Shown: positions 7,271 to 15,543 of the stretch, one piece after another
How the letters are laid out: each line of letters opens with the position of its first letter
Numbering within the stretch: position 1 is the first letter of the stretch
Origin: Cyanobacteria bacterium UBA5018
Lineage (GTDB): Bacteria; Cyanobacteriota; Cyanobacteriia; PCC-6307; Cyanobiaceae
Assembly (NCBI GenBank): GCA_002396505.1
Contig: DGYA01000017.1
Coordinates: 303 to 26,731, forward strand
Direction of reading: 5' to 3'
DNA length: 26,429 nucleotides
The notes under the pieces: generated by a model
What the model was told of the DNA's origin: nothing
Seen by the model: only the letters and a program-made list of their open reading frames with translations
Database searches by the model: none
Position numbers and translations under genes: made by a program

Positions 7271-10200
7271 CTATAGACTCAATACGGCATTATTTTTTGC
7301 GGCTAGCTCTTGGCTGCGCTGGCTATTGTTGAGGCCATCGGCTCCGGGAATCACTTCAGCCATGGCCTTCAGCCAATTGGTAAGTTCCTGTAATTGCTTA
7401 TCCATCGGCAGCACGCCCAGGCCTCGGGCTAGCACCTTGGCGCTACTGGTGGAGCCAGGTTGATAAACCAAGCGCCCATGTAGATGTTGGGGTAAACCCT
7501 GGCGTAAAAGCCGGAAAGCGGGCTCTTCCATCGGAGTTTCCAGGGCGATATTTGCCTGTTCTGGTTTGATCCGTGAGAAGCCGCAGCGCCTTGCCACCAG
7601 CTTCAACTCCATCAGCTGCACCAGCGAGAGCACCGGCGGCGGCAAACTGCCGTAGCGATCCATCCAACCGGCAATCAGTTCCAGTAGGGAATCCTGGCTA
7701 CGGCAATCGGCGGCGGCTCGATAGGCGGCTATTTTTTCGTCGTTGTCGCTAATCCAATCGCTAGGAATGAAGGCGGTTATCGGCAGGTCGATTTGGGTGT
7801 CGTCTACGGCTGGGATGTCTTGCCCTTGGATTTCCGCCAGGCATTCTTGTAGCATTTCCATGTACAGATCAAAGCCGATGGTTTCCATCTGGCCGCTCTG
7901 TTCCACTCCTAGTAAATTGCCGACTCCCCGAATTTCCATGTCTCGCATTGCCAGTTGATAGCCGCTGCCCAGTTGGGCAAATTCCTGGATCGCCCTTAGT
8001 CTCTGGCGGGCCGCATCGCTCAAGGAGGAGTCACCGGGATAGAATAGCCAGGCATGGGCCTGAATGCCGCTCCTGCCTACCCTTCCCCGCAGTTGATAAA
8101 GCTGGGCCAGGCCAAATTTATGGGCATCTTCAATTAGAATAGTATTTACCCTGGGTATATCGAGGCCACTCTCCACGATCGTGGTGCAAAGCATTACATC
8201 GGCATCGCCGGCATTAAAGGCAACCATCGCGCTTTCCAGTTCACCTTCAGGCATCTGGCCATGGGCCACCAGCAGTCTCAAGCCTGGGATCATTGCTCGC
8301 AACTGGGCGGCTACATCCTCAATGCCATTCACCCGCGGCACCACATAAAAAACCTGCCCACCTCGGTCTAGTTCCTGACGGATAGCGCTGCGTACCACCT
8401 CTTCATCTAAAGCAGCTAGATGGGTTTTGATCGGTCGCCTCAGGGGCGGCGGCGTAGTAATCAGGCTCATCTCTCGCACGCCTGAAAGGCTCATGTAAAG
8501 GGTGCGGGGGATTGGTGTAGCACTTAAAGTTAGTACGTCTACGTCTTTGCGCAGGGCTTTTATCTTCTCCTTTTGCTGTACGCCGAAACGCTGTTCTTCA
8601 TCAACTACTAGCAATCCCAGTTGCTTAAAGCCTGTGCCTTTACCCAGCAGCTGATGGGTGCCCACCACCACGTCAACAGTGCCCTGGGCCAGGCCGTCTT
8701 GGATCACTTTGCGCTCGGATGCAGTGCGGAAGCGATTCAATAGCGACACCTTCATCGGGTAGGGAGCAAAGCGTTCGCTGAGGCAGCGCCAATGTTGCTG
8801 GGCCAGCACCGTGGTGGGGGCCAACATGGCCACCTGTTTGCCGGCGGTGACGGCCTTGAAGATGGCACGAATGGCCACCTCGGTTTTACCAAATCCCACG
8901 TCGCCACATATCAGTCGATCCATCGGTTCGGGGCGCTCCATGTCCCGCTTTACATCGGTGATCGCCTTGAGCTGATCCGAGGTGGGCTCATAGGGGAAGG
9001 ACTGCTCCAATTCGTCCTGCCAGGGGCCATCGGGAGGGAAGCAAAATCCCTGCACCTGATGGCGTTCCGCGTAGAGCTTCACCAGGTCTAGCGCCACCTT
9101 GCGTACAGCCTTTCGCGCCCGCTCCTTGGCCTTGTTCCAGGCGCTACCGCCCATGCGGTTTAGTTCTGGGGCGCTATCGCCCGTGCCGCGAAAGCGACCT
9201 AGACTACTCAGTTGATCGGCCGCCACCCGCAGCAGACCGTCGGAGTACTGCACTACCAGGTAATCGCGTGATTCGCCACCAATCGCTAGTTTTTCCAGTT
9301 TCAAGAAGCGGCCGATGCCGTGGTTGCGGTGCACCACGAAGTCGCCTGGCTGCATTTTATTCGGGTCCACCGTGCGGCTGGTGGCCTTACGGCGCCGGCG
9401 CACGTAGCCGCTGGCCGCCAGGGAGTGCTGACCGAAAAATTCCCGATCTGTGATCAATACCAGCCGCCAGGCGGGCAGTTGCAGACCCTCCAGTTCAGCT
9501 GTGCCCCGGGCCTTTAACGCCACAGGGGTCCTCTGCTCCACCAGGCGATCGATGGCCGGTTGATCGGCTGCATTGGGCACGAAGCGAGCGATGCAGTCGT
9601 GCTCCTCCAGCAGGGCCACGGCCCGCGATGGCTGGGCCGATAGCAGCCAGATGCAGGCCTTTTCGCGCTGGAAGCTCTTAACCAGATCGGCCAATCTGCC
9701 GAAGGCATTGGGGTGGGCAGGCACCGAGCGCGAGGCCAGATCGAAGCTGTTGGCGTGCTGGTCGCTCTCGTGCAATTCGGCTAGGTCGAAGCCGCGCCAG
9801 TTGCTGTTCACCGCTTCCAGCAGCTCCGCTGGGGGGCGGTGCAGCCGCGGCTGCAGCGGAGCTGCTGGCACGGGACTGGTGCCGCTGCCAAGCTTCCCGC
9901 CCTTGCCCCTGCCCTCGGCCTGGCTGAGCTCCTGCACCAATTCTGAGTAATGATCAGCGCTGTGTTCGTACCACTGTTCACCGTGGGATAGGCACTGGCG
10001 CCTACCATCCACCACCACCAGGGTTTGCTCGCTCAGGTAGTCGAGCAGCGAGGCCGGCTGGGCCCAGGCCAGGCCCATCAGCCGGCGCATGCCCTCGGGG
10101 GTGCCGCCCTCGAGCAACTGGTCGCAGGCCTCGGGGCTCAGCAACTGATCGAGAGCGTCTGGCATCGCCTCCCGCAGGGCCTCGGCCACCAGGGGGCCAT

Positions 10201-10885
10201 AGCCGGTGGGGGTGAGGCGCACCACCTCGATTGGATCGAGGGAGCGTTGGCTGGCCGGGTCGAATTCCCGTAACTTTTCCAGCTCCTCGCCGAAAAATTC
10301 CAGCCGCACCGGTAGTTCAGCGCTCACCGGGAAGATGTCGACGATGTCGCCCCGCCGGCTCCAACTGCCCTCCTGTTCGATGCTGGGCACGCGCTGGTAG
10401 CCCAGCTGGCTGAAGCTGAGGGCCAACTTCTCTAGATCGAAGCTGCAGCCCTTGCGCAGGCTCAGGCACTGGGCGCGCAGCGCCGGCGGCGGCGGCAGGT
10501 GGGGCTGCAGGGCTCGCTCGGTGGCCACGATCGCCAAGCGCTCGCCGCCATCCAGCAGCTCGCTGAGCACCTGCATCTGCCCCCAGGTGATCTCGCTGGT
10601 GGGATCCAGCGGTTCGTAAGGACTGGCTTCACTGGTGGGATATAGATGGCTGCTGCTCCAGCCCATCAGATCGAGCAGGGCAGCCCAGCGGCCGGCCTCC
10701 TCCAGGGTGGGCACGATCACCAGCAGCGAGGATTTGGCGGAGGCCGCCAGGGCGCTGCTCACCAGGGCCCTCGCCGCTCGACCGGCACCGCTGAGCCGCA
10801 GCCGCTCGGGGCGGTCGATGCGGGCCAGCACCTCACCGGTGAGGGGCGCCTGCTGCAGCTGGCGCACCAGGGCGGAGAGGGGCAT
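7271..10885 (-). CDS. mfd: Transcription-repair coupling factor Mfd
   Basis: A full-length Mfd of 1204 residues. Mfd is an ATP-dependent translocase that removes RNA polymerase stalled at lesions and recruits UvrA. Domains in order: UvrB-like N-terminal part (about 1-320); a low-complexity insert (GRGKGGKLGSGTSPVPAAP, about 310-345); a domain 3 region; the RNA-polymerase-interacting domain starting MQPGDFVVHRNHGIGRF (about 510); then RecG-like helicase domains with Walker A GDVGFGKTE (about 660), DEEQ (about 760), SATPIPRT and QLRGRVGRSG (about 930). The TRCF C-terminal domain follows (about 1000-1150). The ATG start gives the family-typical MPLSALVRQLQQAPLTGEVL. It is divergent from the HExxH protein gene and convergent with the glycosyltransferase. 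Confidence 0.97.
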   Translation of the reverse strand: MPLSALVRQLQQAPLTGEVLARIDRPERLRLSGAGRAARALVSSALAASAKSSLLVIVPTLEEAGRWAALLDLMGWSSSHLYPTSEASPYEPLDPTSEITWGQMQVLSELLDGGERLAIVATERALQPHLPPPPALRAQCLSLRKGCSFDLEKLALSFSQLGYQRVPSIEQEGSWSRRGDIVDIFPVSAELPVRLEFFGEELEKLREFDPASQRSLDPIEVVRLTPTGYGPLVAEALREAMPDALDQLLSPEACDQLLEGGTPEGMRRLMGLAWAQPASLLDYLSEQTLVVVDGRRQCLSHGEQWYEHSADHYSELVQELSQAEGRGKGGKLGSGTSPVPAAPLQPRLHRPPAELLEAVNSNWRGFDLAELHESDQHANSFDLASRSVPAHPNAFGRLADLVKSFQREKACIWLLSAQPSRAVALLEEHDCIARFVPNAADQPAIDRLVEQRTPVALKARGTAELEGLQLPAWRLVLITDREFFGQHSLAASGYVRRRRKATSRTVDPNKMQPGDFVVHRNHGIGRFLKLEKLAIGGESRDYLVVQYSDGLLRVAADQLSSLGRFRGTGDSAPELNRMGGSAWNKAKERARKAVRKVALDLVKLYAERHQVQGFCFPPDGPWQDELEQSFPYEPTSDQLKAITDVKRDMERPEPMDRLICGDVGFGKTEVAIRAIFKAVTAGKQVAMLAPTTVLAQQHWRCLSERFAPYPMKVSLLNRFRTASERKVIQDGLAQGTVDVVVGTHQLLGKGTGFKQLGLLVVDEEQRFGVQQKEKIKALRKDVDVLTLSATPIPRTLYMSLSGVREMSLITTPPPLRRPIKTHLAALDEEVVRSAIRQELDRGGQVFYVVPRVNGIEDVAAQLRAMIPGLRLLVAHGQMPEGELESAMVAFNAGDADVMLCTTIVESGLDIPRVNTILIEDAHKFGLAQLYQLRGRVGRSGIQAHAWLFYPGDSSLSDAARQRLRAIQEFAQLGSGYQLAMRDMEIRGVGNLLGVEQSGQMETIGFDLYMEMLQECLAEIQGQDIPAVDDTQIDLPITAFIPSDWISDNDEKIAAYRAAADCRSQDSLLELIAGWMDRYGSLPPPVLSLVQLMELKLVARRCGFSRIKPEQANIALETPMEEPAFRLLRQGLPQHLHGRLVYQPGSTSSAKVLARGLGVLPMDKQLQELTNWLKAMAEVIPGADGLNNSQRSQELAAKNNAVLSL

Positions 10886-11017
10886 GGCGGCGGCGGGGCG
10901 GCAGGTGTCGATTGTGGCAACTGGCCTAAGGCGCCGTTGGCAGCGCTTCGCCAGAATCGCCGCTGGGAATGTCGATCGCCACCGCCGCCCCAGGGCGATT
11001 GCCGGGAGAAGCCTGCC

Positions 11018-11917
11018 ATGGGGCTGTCTAACAAGCTGTCTCCGGGGCTGCGACCCACTGGCACTGGGCCGCCGAAACCCGCTTGGTGGCTGGGCCGCTT
11101 GTCGCTGCTGCTGGCGTTGGCGCTGCTAATGGTGGCGGCACCGATCGCGGCGGCACTTAACGGGGCTGCACTGTTCGGGGCGCTGGCTGCCTCGGCCTTG
11201 CCCTTGCTGCTGCGGCAAAGGTCGCCCCTGCCGCTGGCGGAGGCGATTGTGAACAGGCTATCGGGACGGCCGTATAAGGGTCCTGCGGGACTGGTGGGCC
11301 TCCAGGAATCGGTACTTTTAGAGCAATTGGCCAAGGCGGATCAAAAGTGGCTACCCAATGCCGAATTGCTAGCCAACGGAGCGATTCGCTACACCTACAG
11401 GCGCCGGGCGGGGGAATCAGCCCTCAGCATCGGCCAACTGCGCGCCTTGCTCGCATCACCCCCTGGCTACCGACCCGAGCGGCAGGCGATTGTCAATTTG
11501 CTGGCGGCACTCAAAAGTGTGGGCATACGGGTTTTGGTCACCGCGCCGCGCCGGCCAGCTGCAGTGGGTGAATGGGATCCGCTGCTACGCACTATTTTCA
11601 TCCAACCGCAGGTGGTGGCTCGGGGCAGTGTTGGCTTCGCCCAGGTGCTCAACCATGAGGCCATTCATGGGGCCCAATCCTGCAGGGGCGGCCCCTGGCC
11701 CCTGGCCGCTAAACCACTAGGACTGGCCACCACCATGCCCGCATCCCTGGCTGCTGTACTGCAGGAGCCCCTATACCGCCAGGCCTCGGCCCTGGAGCGG
11801 CAATTGGAGCGCGAGGCCTATGCGAATCAAGCGCTGCTCCACCTGGGCCCTGAGCTATTGCGCCGCTACTGCGCCCTGGTTTTGTTGTCCAGTATTGATG
11901 ATAAGTATTGGCGCTAA
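11018..11917 (+). CDS. Putative membrane-anchored metallopeptidase-like protein (HExxH)
   Basis: A 299-residue protein that I cannot place in a named family. Residues about 25-68 form two hydrophobic segments (LSLLLALALLMVAAPIAAAL; LFGALAASALPLLL), so it is probably membrane-anchored. NHEAIHGAQSC contains an HExxH zinc motif (H213-E214-x-x-H217). About 47 residues later LEREAYANQ offers E264 or E266 as a possible third ligand, as in gluzincins. Peptidase activity is inference from these motifs; the substrate is unknown. The ATG at 11018 is preceded by GGGAGAAG at good spacing. A longer in-frame extension upstream overlaps mfd and lacks conservation signs. The gene is divergent from mfd, with 132 bp between. 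Confidence 0.7.
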   Translation: MGLSNKLSPGLRPTGTGPPKPAWWLGRLSLLLALALLMVAAPIAAALNGAALFGALAASALPLLLRQRSPLPLAEAIVNRLSGRPYKGPAGLVGLQESVLLEQLAKADQKWLPNAELLANGAIRYTYRRRAGESALSIGQLRALLASPPGYRPERQAIVNLLAALKSVGIRVLVTAPRRPAAVGEWDPLLRTIFIQPQVVARGSVGFAQVLNHEAIHGAQSCRGGPWPLAAKPLGLATTMPASLAAVLQEPLYRQASALERQLEREAYANQALLHLGPELLRRYCALVLLSSIDDKYWR

Positions 11918-11972
11918 TGCCCTTGGAGGAGGCGCTGCTGCTGATGCTGCTGATCAGTGGCTGTTCTTGTGG

Positions 11973-12230
11973 TTATTCACTGAAGCTCTCCGCCGCCCCA
12001 GGAGATTTTTCTCCTCCTGCCTCTTGGGTATCGATCAGCCGTTCGTTGTGATCCCTGTCGATGCAGACCAATTCCTCGCTGGGGACACAGGGGCGCTCGG
12101 TCTCGCTGGCGGGCCTGTGGCCAGGCTGCTTTTGGATCACATGCATGCCAACCGCCAGCCCCACCAGCACCAGGATGGCCATGGCGGCGGGCCAGGTGGC
12201 GAAAGGACGTTCAATGTCGTTGTTATCCAT
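11973..12230 (-). CDS. Small single-pass membrane protein, unknown function
   Basis: 85 residues: MDNNDIERPFATW, then one hydrophobic helix (about 14-33, AAMAILVLVGLAVGMHVI), then a charged tail with two Cys residues (RPCVPSEELVCIDRD). I recognise no family. It looks real rather than spurious because of the clean N-out/helix/soluble-tail layout, an ATG start with AGGATG a few bases upstream, and lack of overlap with neighbours. It is convergent with the HExxH gene, 55 bp away. Confidence 0.55.
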   Translation of the reverse strand: MDNNDIERPFATWPAAMAILVLVGLAVGMHVIQKQPGHRPASETERPCVPSEELVCIDRDHNERLIDTQEAGGEKSPGAAESFSE

Positions 12231-12451
12231 AACTACACATCCTGATCGAAACCCAGCCAGCGCACAGCATCAACTGCCACATCTGATTGACCTCGGCACC
12301 GCCTTCGCGAAGAGCACAGCCTCGCCCCCCGCCCAGCCTTGACATAGGGCACAGCCTTGGAATGGCGCAGCCTTGGTCGCAGCGCAGGGGTCAGCGCAGG
12401 GGTGGCACTGGCTAGGGGTCACTGCTCAGGGGTCACTGCTCAGGAACCAGT
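12231..12451. repeat. Short tandem repeats in a 221-bp intergenic gap
   Basis: AGGGGTCACTGCTC occurs twice in tandem (12414-12427 and 12428-12441). Just before it AGCGCAGGGGT is repeated at a 12-base step (12381-12403). Further left, variants of GCACAGCCTTGG and GCGCAGCCTTGG recur (about 12340-12377). The gap lies between two minus-strand genes, directly downstream of the 308-residue protein. Confidence 0.7.
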
Positions 12452-13378
12452 TCAGCTTTCCGTGTTTATCCATTCACTTTCCAGCAGCATGTTGAAATGC
12501 AGCAGTTGTGAATCGCTTAATTGTTGGCGGCTGTTCAGGTTGAACTGCTGCTCCAGGTACTCCCTACCTTTGCCGGCATCCCAGTTGAGTTGGCTCATCA
12601 GTTGATCGCATTGGAGCAACAGGTCGCGACGGCGCAGGGGAATCGCGGCATTGGCTGGATCAGAGCCCGGCTCCAGGCCCGCCAGGGCTTGCAGGTAGGC
12701 CAGCAGGTCGGCGTAGGTGGTGAGGCGGCTGCGGCTGGGGTGCCCGAAGGCCCGCTCCAGGTAGCTGCTCTCCTGCTCCCTCTGCCAGCCCAGGCGCTTT
12801 AGCTCCAGTTCGAGCTGTGCCAATTCACTACTCCAGTCCTCCGGGTCAGCTGCCGGCTCCTCCGCCACTGGCTTTGCACTGGCTGGATCAACTAAAAAGT
12901 CAGTGGCGGCAGTTGGGCCAGCTTCCGCAGCAGGGCCAGATTCTGCGGCTGGTTCTGAGCTGGTGGATCCTGCTGCGCTCCTGATCACTTGCCGGCGATT
13001 TCCTAAAGCTTCTGGCGCCTGCTTTGGCGTTGGTTCACCAGCTGAGCCCGATGCGCTAGGCGCGGTGGTGAGGGGGCCATTGGCTGTAGCTGCGGTAACT
13101 GCGGCAGCTGCAGGGCTGCTGCTAGCTGGAACAGCTCGGTTGCCAGTTTTTGGCTTTGGCCGTGGCGCCTTCTCTAACGCTTCAGGGGCTGGCCATGGCT
13201 CGCTGCTTAGGGCTGTCCCCAGCCTTTGGCTCAACCGTTCGATGGCCCGATCCTCTGCCGCTTCGGCGCTGGCGGCTTCCCCCAGGGCGCTGGCCAGCCG
13301 GCGACCCTGCTGGTGGGCCGAGACCTCCACCACCCGAGTTCCTGGTTCGGCATGCACCAGACGGGCCTGCAGTTGCAT
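12452..13378 (-). CDS. Uncharacterised protein with duplicated C-terminal module
   Basis: 308 residues from the ATG at 13378 (MQLQARLVHAEPGTRVVEVSA), chosen because the upstream extension overlaps the divergent TerC gene. The N-terminal about 55 residues (AEPGTRVVEVSAHQQGRRLASALGEAASAEAAEDRAIERL, read in short pieces) look like a compact alpha/beta domain. A long Ala/Ser/Pro linker follows (about 60-175). The C-terminus holds two copies of a 37-residue module (about 196-232 and 264-299) with pattern L-x-W, YLE-x-x-F, SR-x-x-L, LL. I recall similar modules in cyanobacterial proteins of unknown function but cannot name the family. Disordered linker plus two binding modules suggests an adaptor; this is inference. 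Its start is 55 bp from terC, divergent. Confidence 0.75.
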   Translation of the reverse strand: MQLQARLVHAEPGTRVVEVSAHQQGRRLASALGEAASAEAAEDRAIERLSQRLGTALSSEPWPAPEALEKAPRPKPKTGNRAVPASSSPAAAAVTAATANGPLTTAPSASGSAGEPTPKQAPEALGNRRQVIRSAAGSTSSEPAAESGPAAEAGPTAATDFLVDPASAKPVAEEPAADPEDWSSELAQLELELKRLGWQREQESSYLERAFGHPSRSRLTTYADLLAYLQALAGLEPGSDPANAAIPLRRRDLLLQCDQLMSQLNWDAGKGREYLEQQFNLNSRQQLSDSQLLHFNMLLESEWINTES

Positions 13379-13433
13379 CGGGCTTCCCGGGGAGCAGTGA
13401 TCGATTCCTAGAGTGCAACCTTCGCAGGGCGTG

Positions 13434-14183
13434 ATGGAAGCCGAGTCGATCCAGTCCCTATCCCCCCTGATCCAAGGGGTTGACCACTGGGGTGAGCTGC
13501 TGCTGCTGCTGCCCCTGCTCGTGGCCCTGGAGGTGGTGCTGTCGGCGGATAACGCCATCGCCCTGGCCGCCATCTCCCGCAGCCTGCACGACCGCGCTCG
13601 GCAGGAGGTGGCCTTGAATCTGGGCCTGCTGCTGGCCCTGGTGTTTCGGCTTGGCCTGATTGCAGCTGCCCAATGGGTGTTGCATTTCTGGCCCTTGCAA
13701 TTGGCGGCTTCCTCCTACCTGCTTTGGCTCTGCGGCAGTCACCTGTGGAATTTGGCGTCACCAGATCCAGACCCTGGCGCCGAATCCGGCGGCGCTGCTG
13801 GCGCCAAGCTTCATCCCCAGGCCAGCTTGGTTCGCGTGGTGGCCACCCTGGCGGTTACCGACCTGGCTTTTTCCCTGGACAGCGTGGCGGCGGCGGTGGC
13901 GGTGAGTGATCGGTTGCCGCTAGTAATGCTTGGCGGCGTGATTGGCGTGGTCTGCCTGCGGTTAACCGCTGAGCTATTCATTCGCTGGCTGGAGATTTAT
14001 CGATACCTGGAAACCGCTGGTTATGTGGCGGTGGGGCTGGTGGGCATCCGCCTGTTGTTGCGGCTGGTGCTGCCGGAGCTGGTGATTCCCGAGTGGGCGC
14101 TGCTGCTCAGCGTGGTACTTATTTTTGCCTGGGGATTTTCGGCGCGCCTCTCCGTGGCTGATAGTGCCTCGGAAGCTGAGTGA
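13434..14183 (+). CDS. TerC-family integral membrane protein
   Basis: About 249 residues with roughly seven hydrophobic helices. Two family signatures are visible: EVVLSADNA (about 33-41) and TDLAFSLDSVAAAVA (about 142-156), whose acidic and Asn residues lie within helices. TerC proteins are named for tellurite resistance but current evidence links many to Mn2+ export or metal loading of secreted proteins; plant and cyanobacterial relatives affect thylakoid assembly. The substrate here is not visible. ATG 13434 is chosen; GTG 13431 and GTG 13413 are in frame. It is followed 13 bp later by the DUF6464 gene on the same strand, so the two are probably cotranscribed. Confidence 0.9.
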   Translation: MEAESIQSLSPLIQGVDHWGELLLLLPLLVALEVVLSADNAIALAAISRSLHDRARQEVALNLGLLLALVFRLGLIAAAQWVLHFWPLQLAASSYLLWLCGSHLWNLASPDPDPGAESGGAAGAKLHPQASLVRVVATLAVTDLAFSLDSVAAAVAVSDRLPLVMLGGVIGVVCLRLTAELFIRWLEIYRYLETAGYVAVGLVGIRLLLRLVLPELVIPEWALLLSVVLIFAWGFSARLSVADSASEAE

Positions 14184-14196
14184 TCGGGCGGGCTTG

Positions 14197-14547
14197 ATGC
14201 TTGTAGAACTGCGCCAAATCGGCACCGACCAGCTGCTTGATCAGCTGGAGGTGGAGGGCTTGGCCGATATCCCCCAGCCAGGCCTTTGGCTGGATTTGGG
14301 CGAGCGCAGTTTTTTGGTGATGCAGCGGACCCACCGTTACCGGCTTAGCAATGGTCGCTACGAATTGGCGGCGGTGGCGCTGCAGGTCAAGGCCCAGCGC
14401 CAGCCCGCCGATGCCCGCCGCTGGCGCCATGGCTGGGTGATCGGCGATCCCAACTGCCGCTACAACGCCCGCAGTCCACTGCTGCGCTGCGCGGTGCTGC
14501 CGGAAGGCCCCTGCGAGCGCTGCCAGCATTTTTGTGCCATCGCCTGA
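14197..14547 (+). CDS. DUF6464-family protein
   Basis: 116 residues starting MLVELRQIGTDQLL. The N-terminal half is a small beta-rich domain (GLWLDLGERSFLVMQRTHRYRL), and the end carries the family hallmark GDPNCRYNARSPLLRCAVLPEGPCERCQHFC. Five Cys in 27 residues (N-CRY, LRCAV, PCERC, FC) suggest metal binding or disulfides. I know this as a cyanobacterial family without assigned function. The ATG at 14197 lies 13 bp after terC; an upstream in-frame ATG (14125) falls inside terC and is less likely. Confidence 0.8.
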   Translation: MLVELRQIGTDQLLDQLEVEGLADIPQPGLWLDLGERSFLVMQRTHRYRLSNGRYELAAVALQVKAQRQPADARRWRHGWVIGDPNCRYNARSPLLRCAVLPEGPCERCQHFCAIA

Positions 14548-14649
14548 TCCCGGCGCCTGATCCGAGTGGCCACTTGGCGGCGTTGGCGTCTGTGGTTTGG
14601 CTGGATCTGGTGCCTACCGACACATTCCGCCTGGGGCTTGTACGCTGAG

Positions 14650-14865
14650 ATGAAGCTGTCAGTGCAGCGTCTCATGCCCTACGAGCCCGGATCCCCCCAG
14701 TGCCGCATCCTGATCGACTGCAAAAGCCAGATCGAGTCAATGTTGCTTAACCTACAGCGGATCGAAAACAGTGACCACATTAGCGACCAACTTAGGTCGG
14801 TTCATCTTCAGTTAGAGGGTCTACATACCCTGCATCGCCGCCAGCCGGTTTTATCCAACGACTGA
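14650..14865 (+). CDS. Small unknown protein
   Basis: 71 residues from the ATG at 14650 (MKLSVQRLMPYEPGSPQCRILIDCKSQI). The middle and C-terminal parts look like two amphipathic helices (IESMLLNLQRIE; ISDQLRSVHLQLEGLHTL). I recognise no family. Support comes from balanced amino-acid composition, the short distance (102 bp) after DUF6464 on the same strand, and lack of a competing frame. It could still be spurious. Confidence 0.45.
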   Translation: MKLSVQRLMPYEPGSPQCRILIDCKSQIESMLLNLQRIENSDHISDQLRSVHLQLEGLHTLHRRQPVLSND

Positions 14866-15523
14866 TCGTTTGGCAGGCGGCATAGGCACTGGCCAAAGTG
14901 GCAATGCCGCCTGCTTGACTGTGAACTGCAAGCCTCTGAACTGTTTGCCTCTGAACTGCTTGCCCGGGAGCTGCTTGCCTGGCAGCTGCTCATCTGGGAG
15001 CTGTTCACGTAGCTGCCACGGGTTTTGCGAAAAATTTGGCAACTGTTTCCCGTCTCGCTCACATATGACAGTTGCTTGTCAAGATGCCTATTCATGGCTA
15101 TTGCTAAGAGGCTGTTTCCTCTCTACTTACCCTCTCGGGGATCGGCGGGGTGCCGAGCTCCACGCAAAATCTAGCGTAACGATTGGTATTTAGTTTTGAG
15201 GCCATATATGTCTAATTGCTATGGAGCCTCTTAATTGCCCGAGTCAAGGCTAGTGGAGCCCTGATGCCTCAATGCACCTCAGCTGGCTGGGCTGACGCAG
15301 TGGCGGTTTTCCTGAGCCTCCTGAAGTCTGCTTTGAGCGGCTGGCATTCGGCTCTGGTCCCCCAGTTTTTGCTTGTCACCTCCGGATATGCTGTAGCTCC
15401 GCAGGCTATTTGTGACCCTTAAGGTTATTCTGTAGCCTCCCCAGGTTGGTATGTAGCCTCAAAGACTTTTGTAACCCCATGGGCTAGTTTGTGCTCCCGA
15501 AGACTGTTTTGTAGTCCTTCGGG
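14866..15523. other. Intergenic stretch with two repeat arrays
   Basis: About 660 bp between the small unknown gene and the 3' end of fmt. It holds the 15-bp array at 14923-15012 and a degenerate array of about 20-bp units from 15364 that continues into fmt. Frames of 60-107 codons cross the first array on both strands, but their pattern comes from the repeat. I see no clear gene, promoter or RNA. Confidence 0.6.
14923..15012 (+). repeat. 15-bp tandem repeat, 6 units
   Basis: Six units with consensus GARCTGCTTGCCTSK start at 14923, 14938, 14953, 14968, 14983 and 14998. The first four are most alike. All frames give five-residue patterns, for example ELLAR on the plus strand and KQLPG/KQFRG on the minus strand (within a 63-codon frame at 14851-15042). 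The minus reading vaguely resembles pentapeptide repeats. No gene is called. Confidence 0.85.
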
Positions 15524-15543
15524 CTATTCTGTGGCCCCATCAG
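15364..15543. repeat. Degenerate 17-21-bp repeats, about 9 units, crossing the fmt stop
   Basis: Units share the core TNTGTAGCCYC and begin near 15364, 15385, 15405, 15424, 15445, 15466, 15483, 15504 and 15523. Unit length varies between 17 and 21, so the array is not frame-keeping. The last unit includes the fmt stop codon (15524-15526) and the codons for its final residues DGATE. Confidence 0.75.

Noticed and set aside
12903..13400. A 165-codon plus-strand frame
   Set aside because: It is antisense to the Ala/Ser/Pro linker of the minus-strand 308-residue protein and mirrors its low complexity.
14923..15012. CRISPR array
   Set aside because: Units are directly adjacent, without spacers. 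This holds for all arrays in the window, and no cas gene is present.
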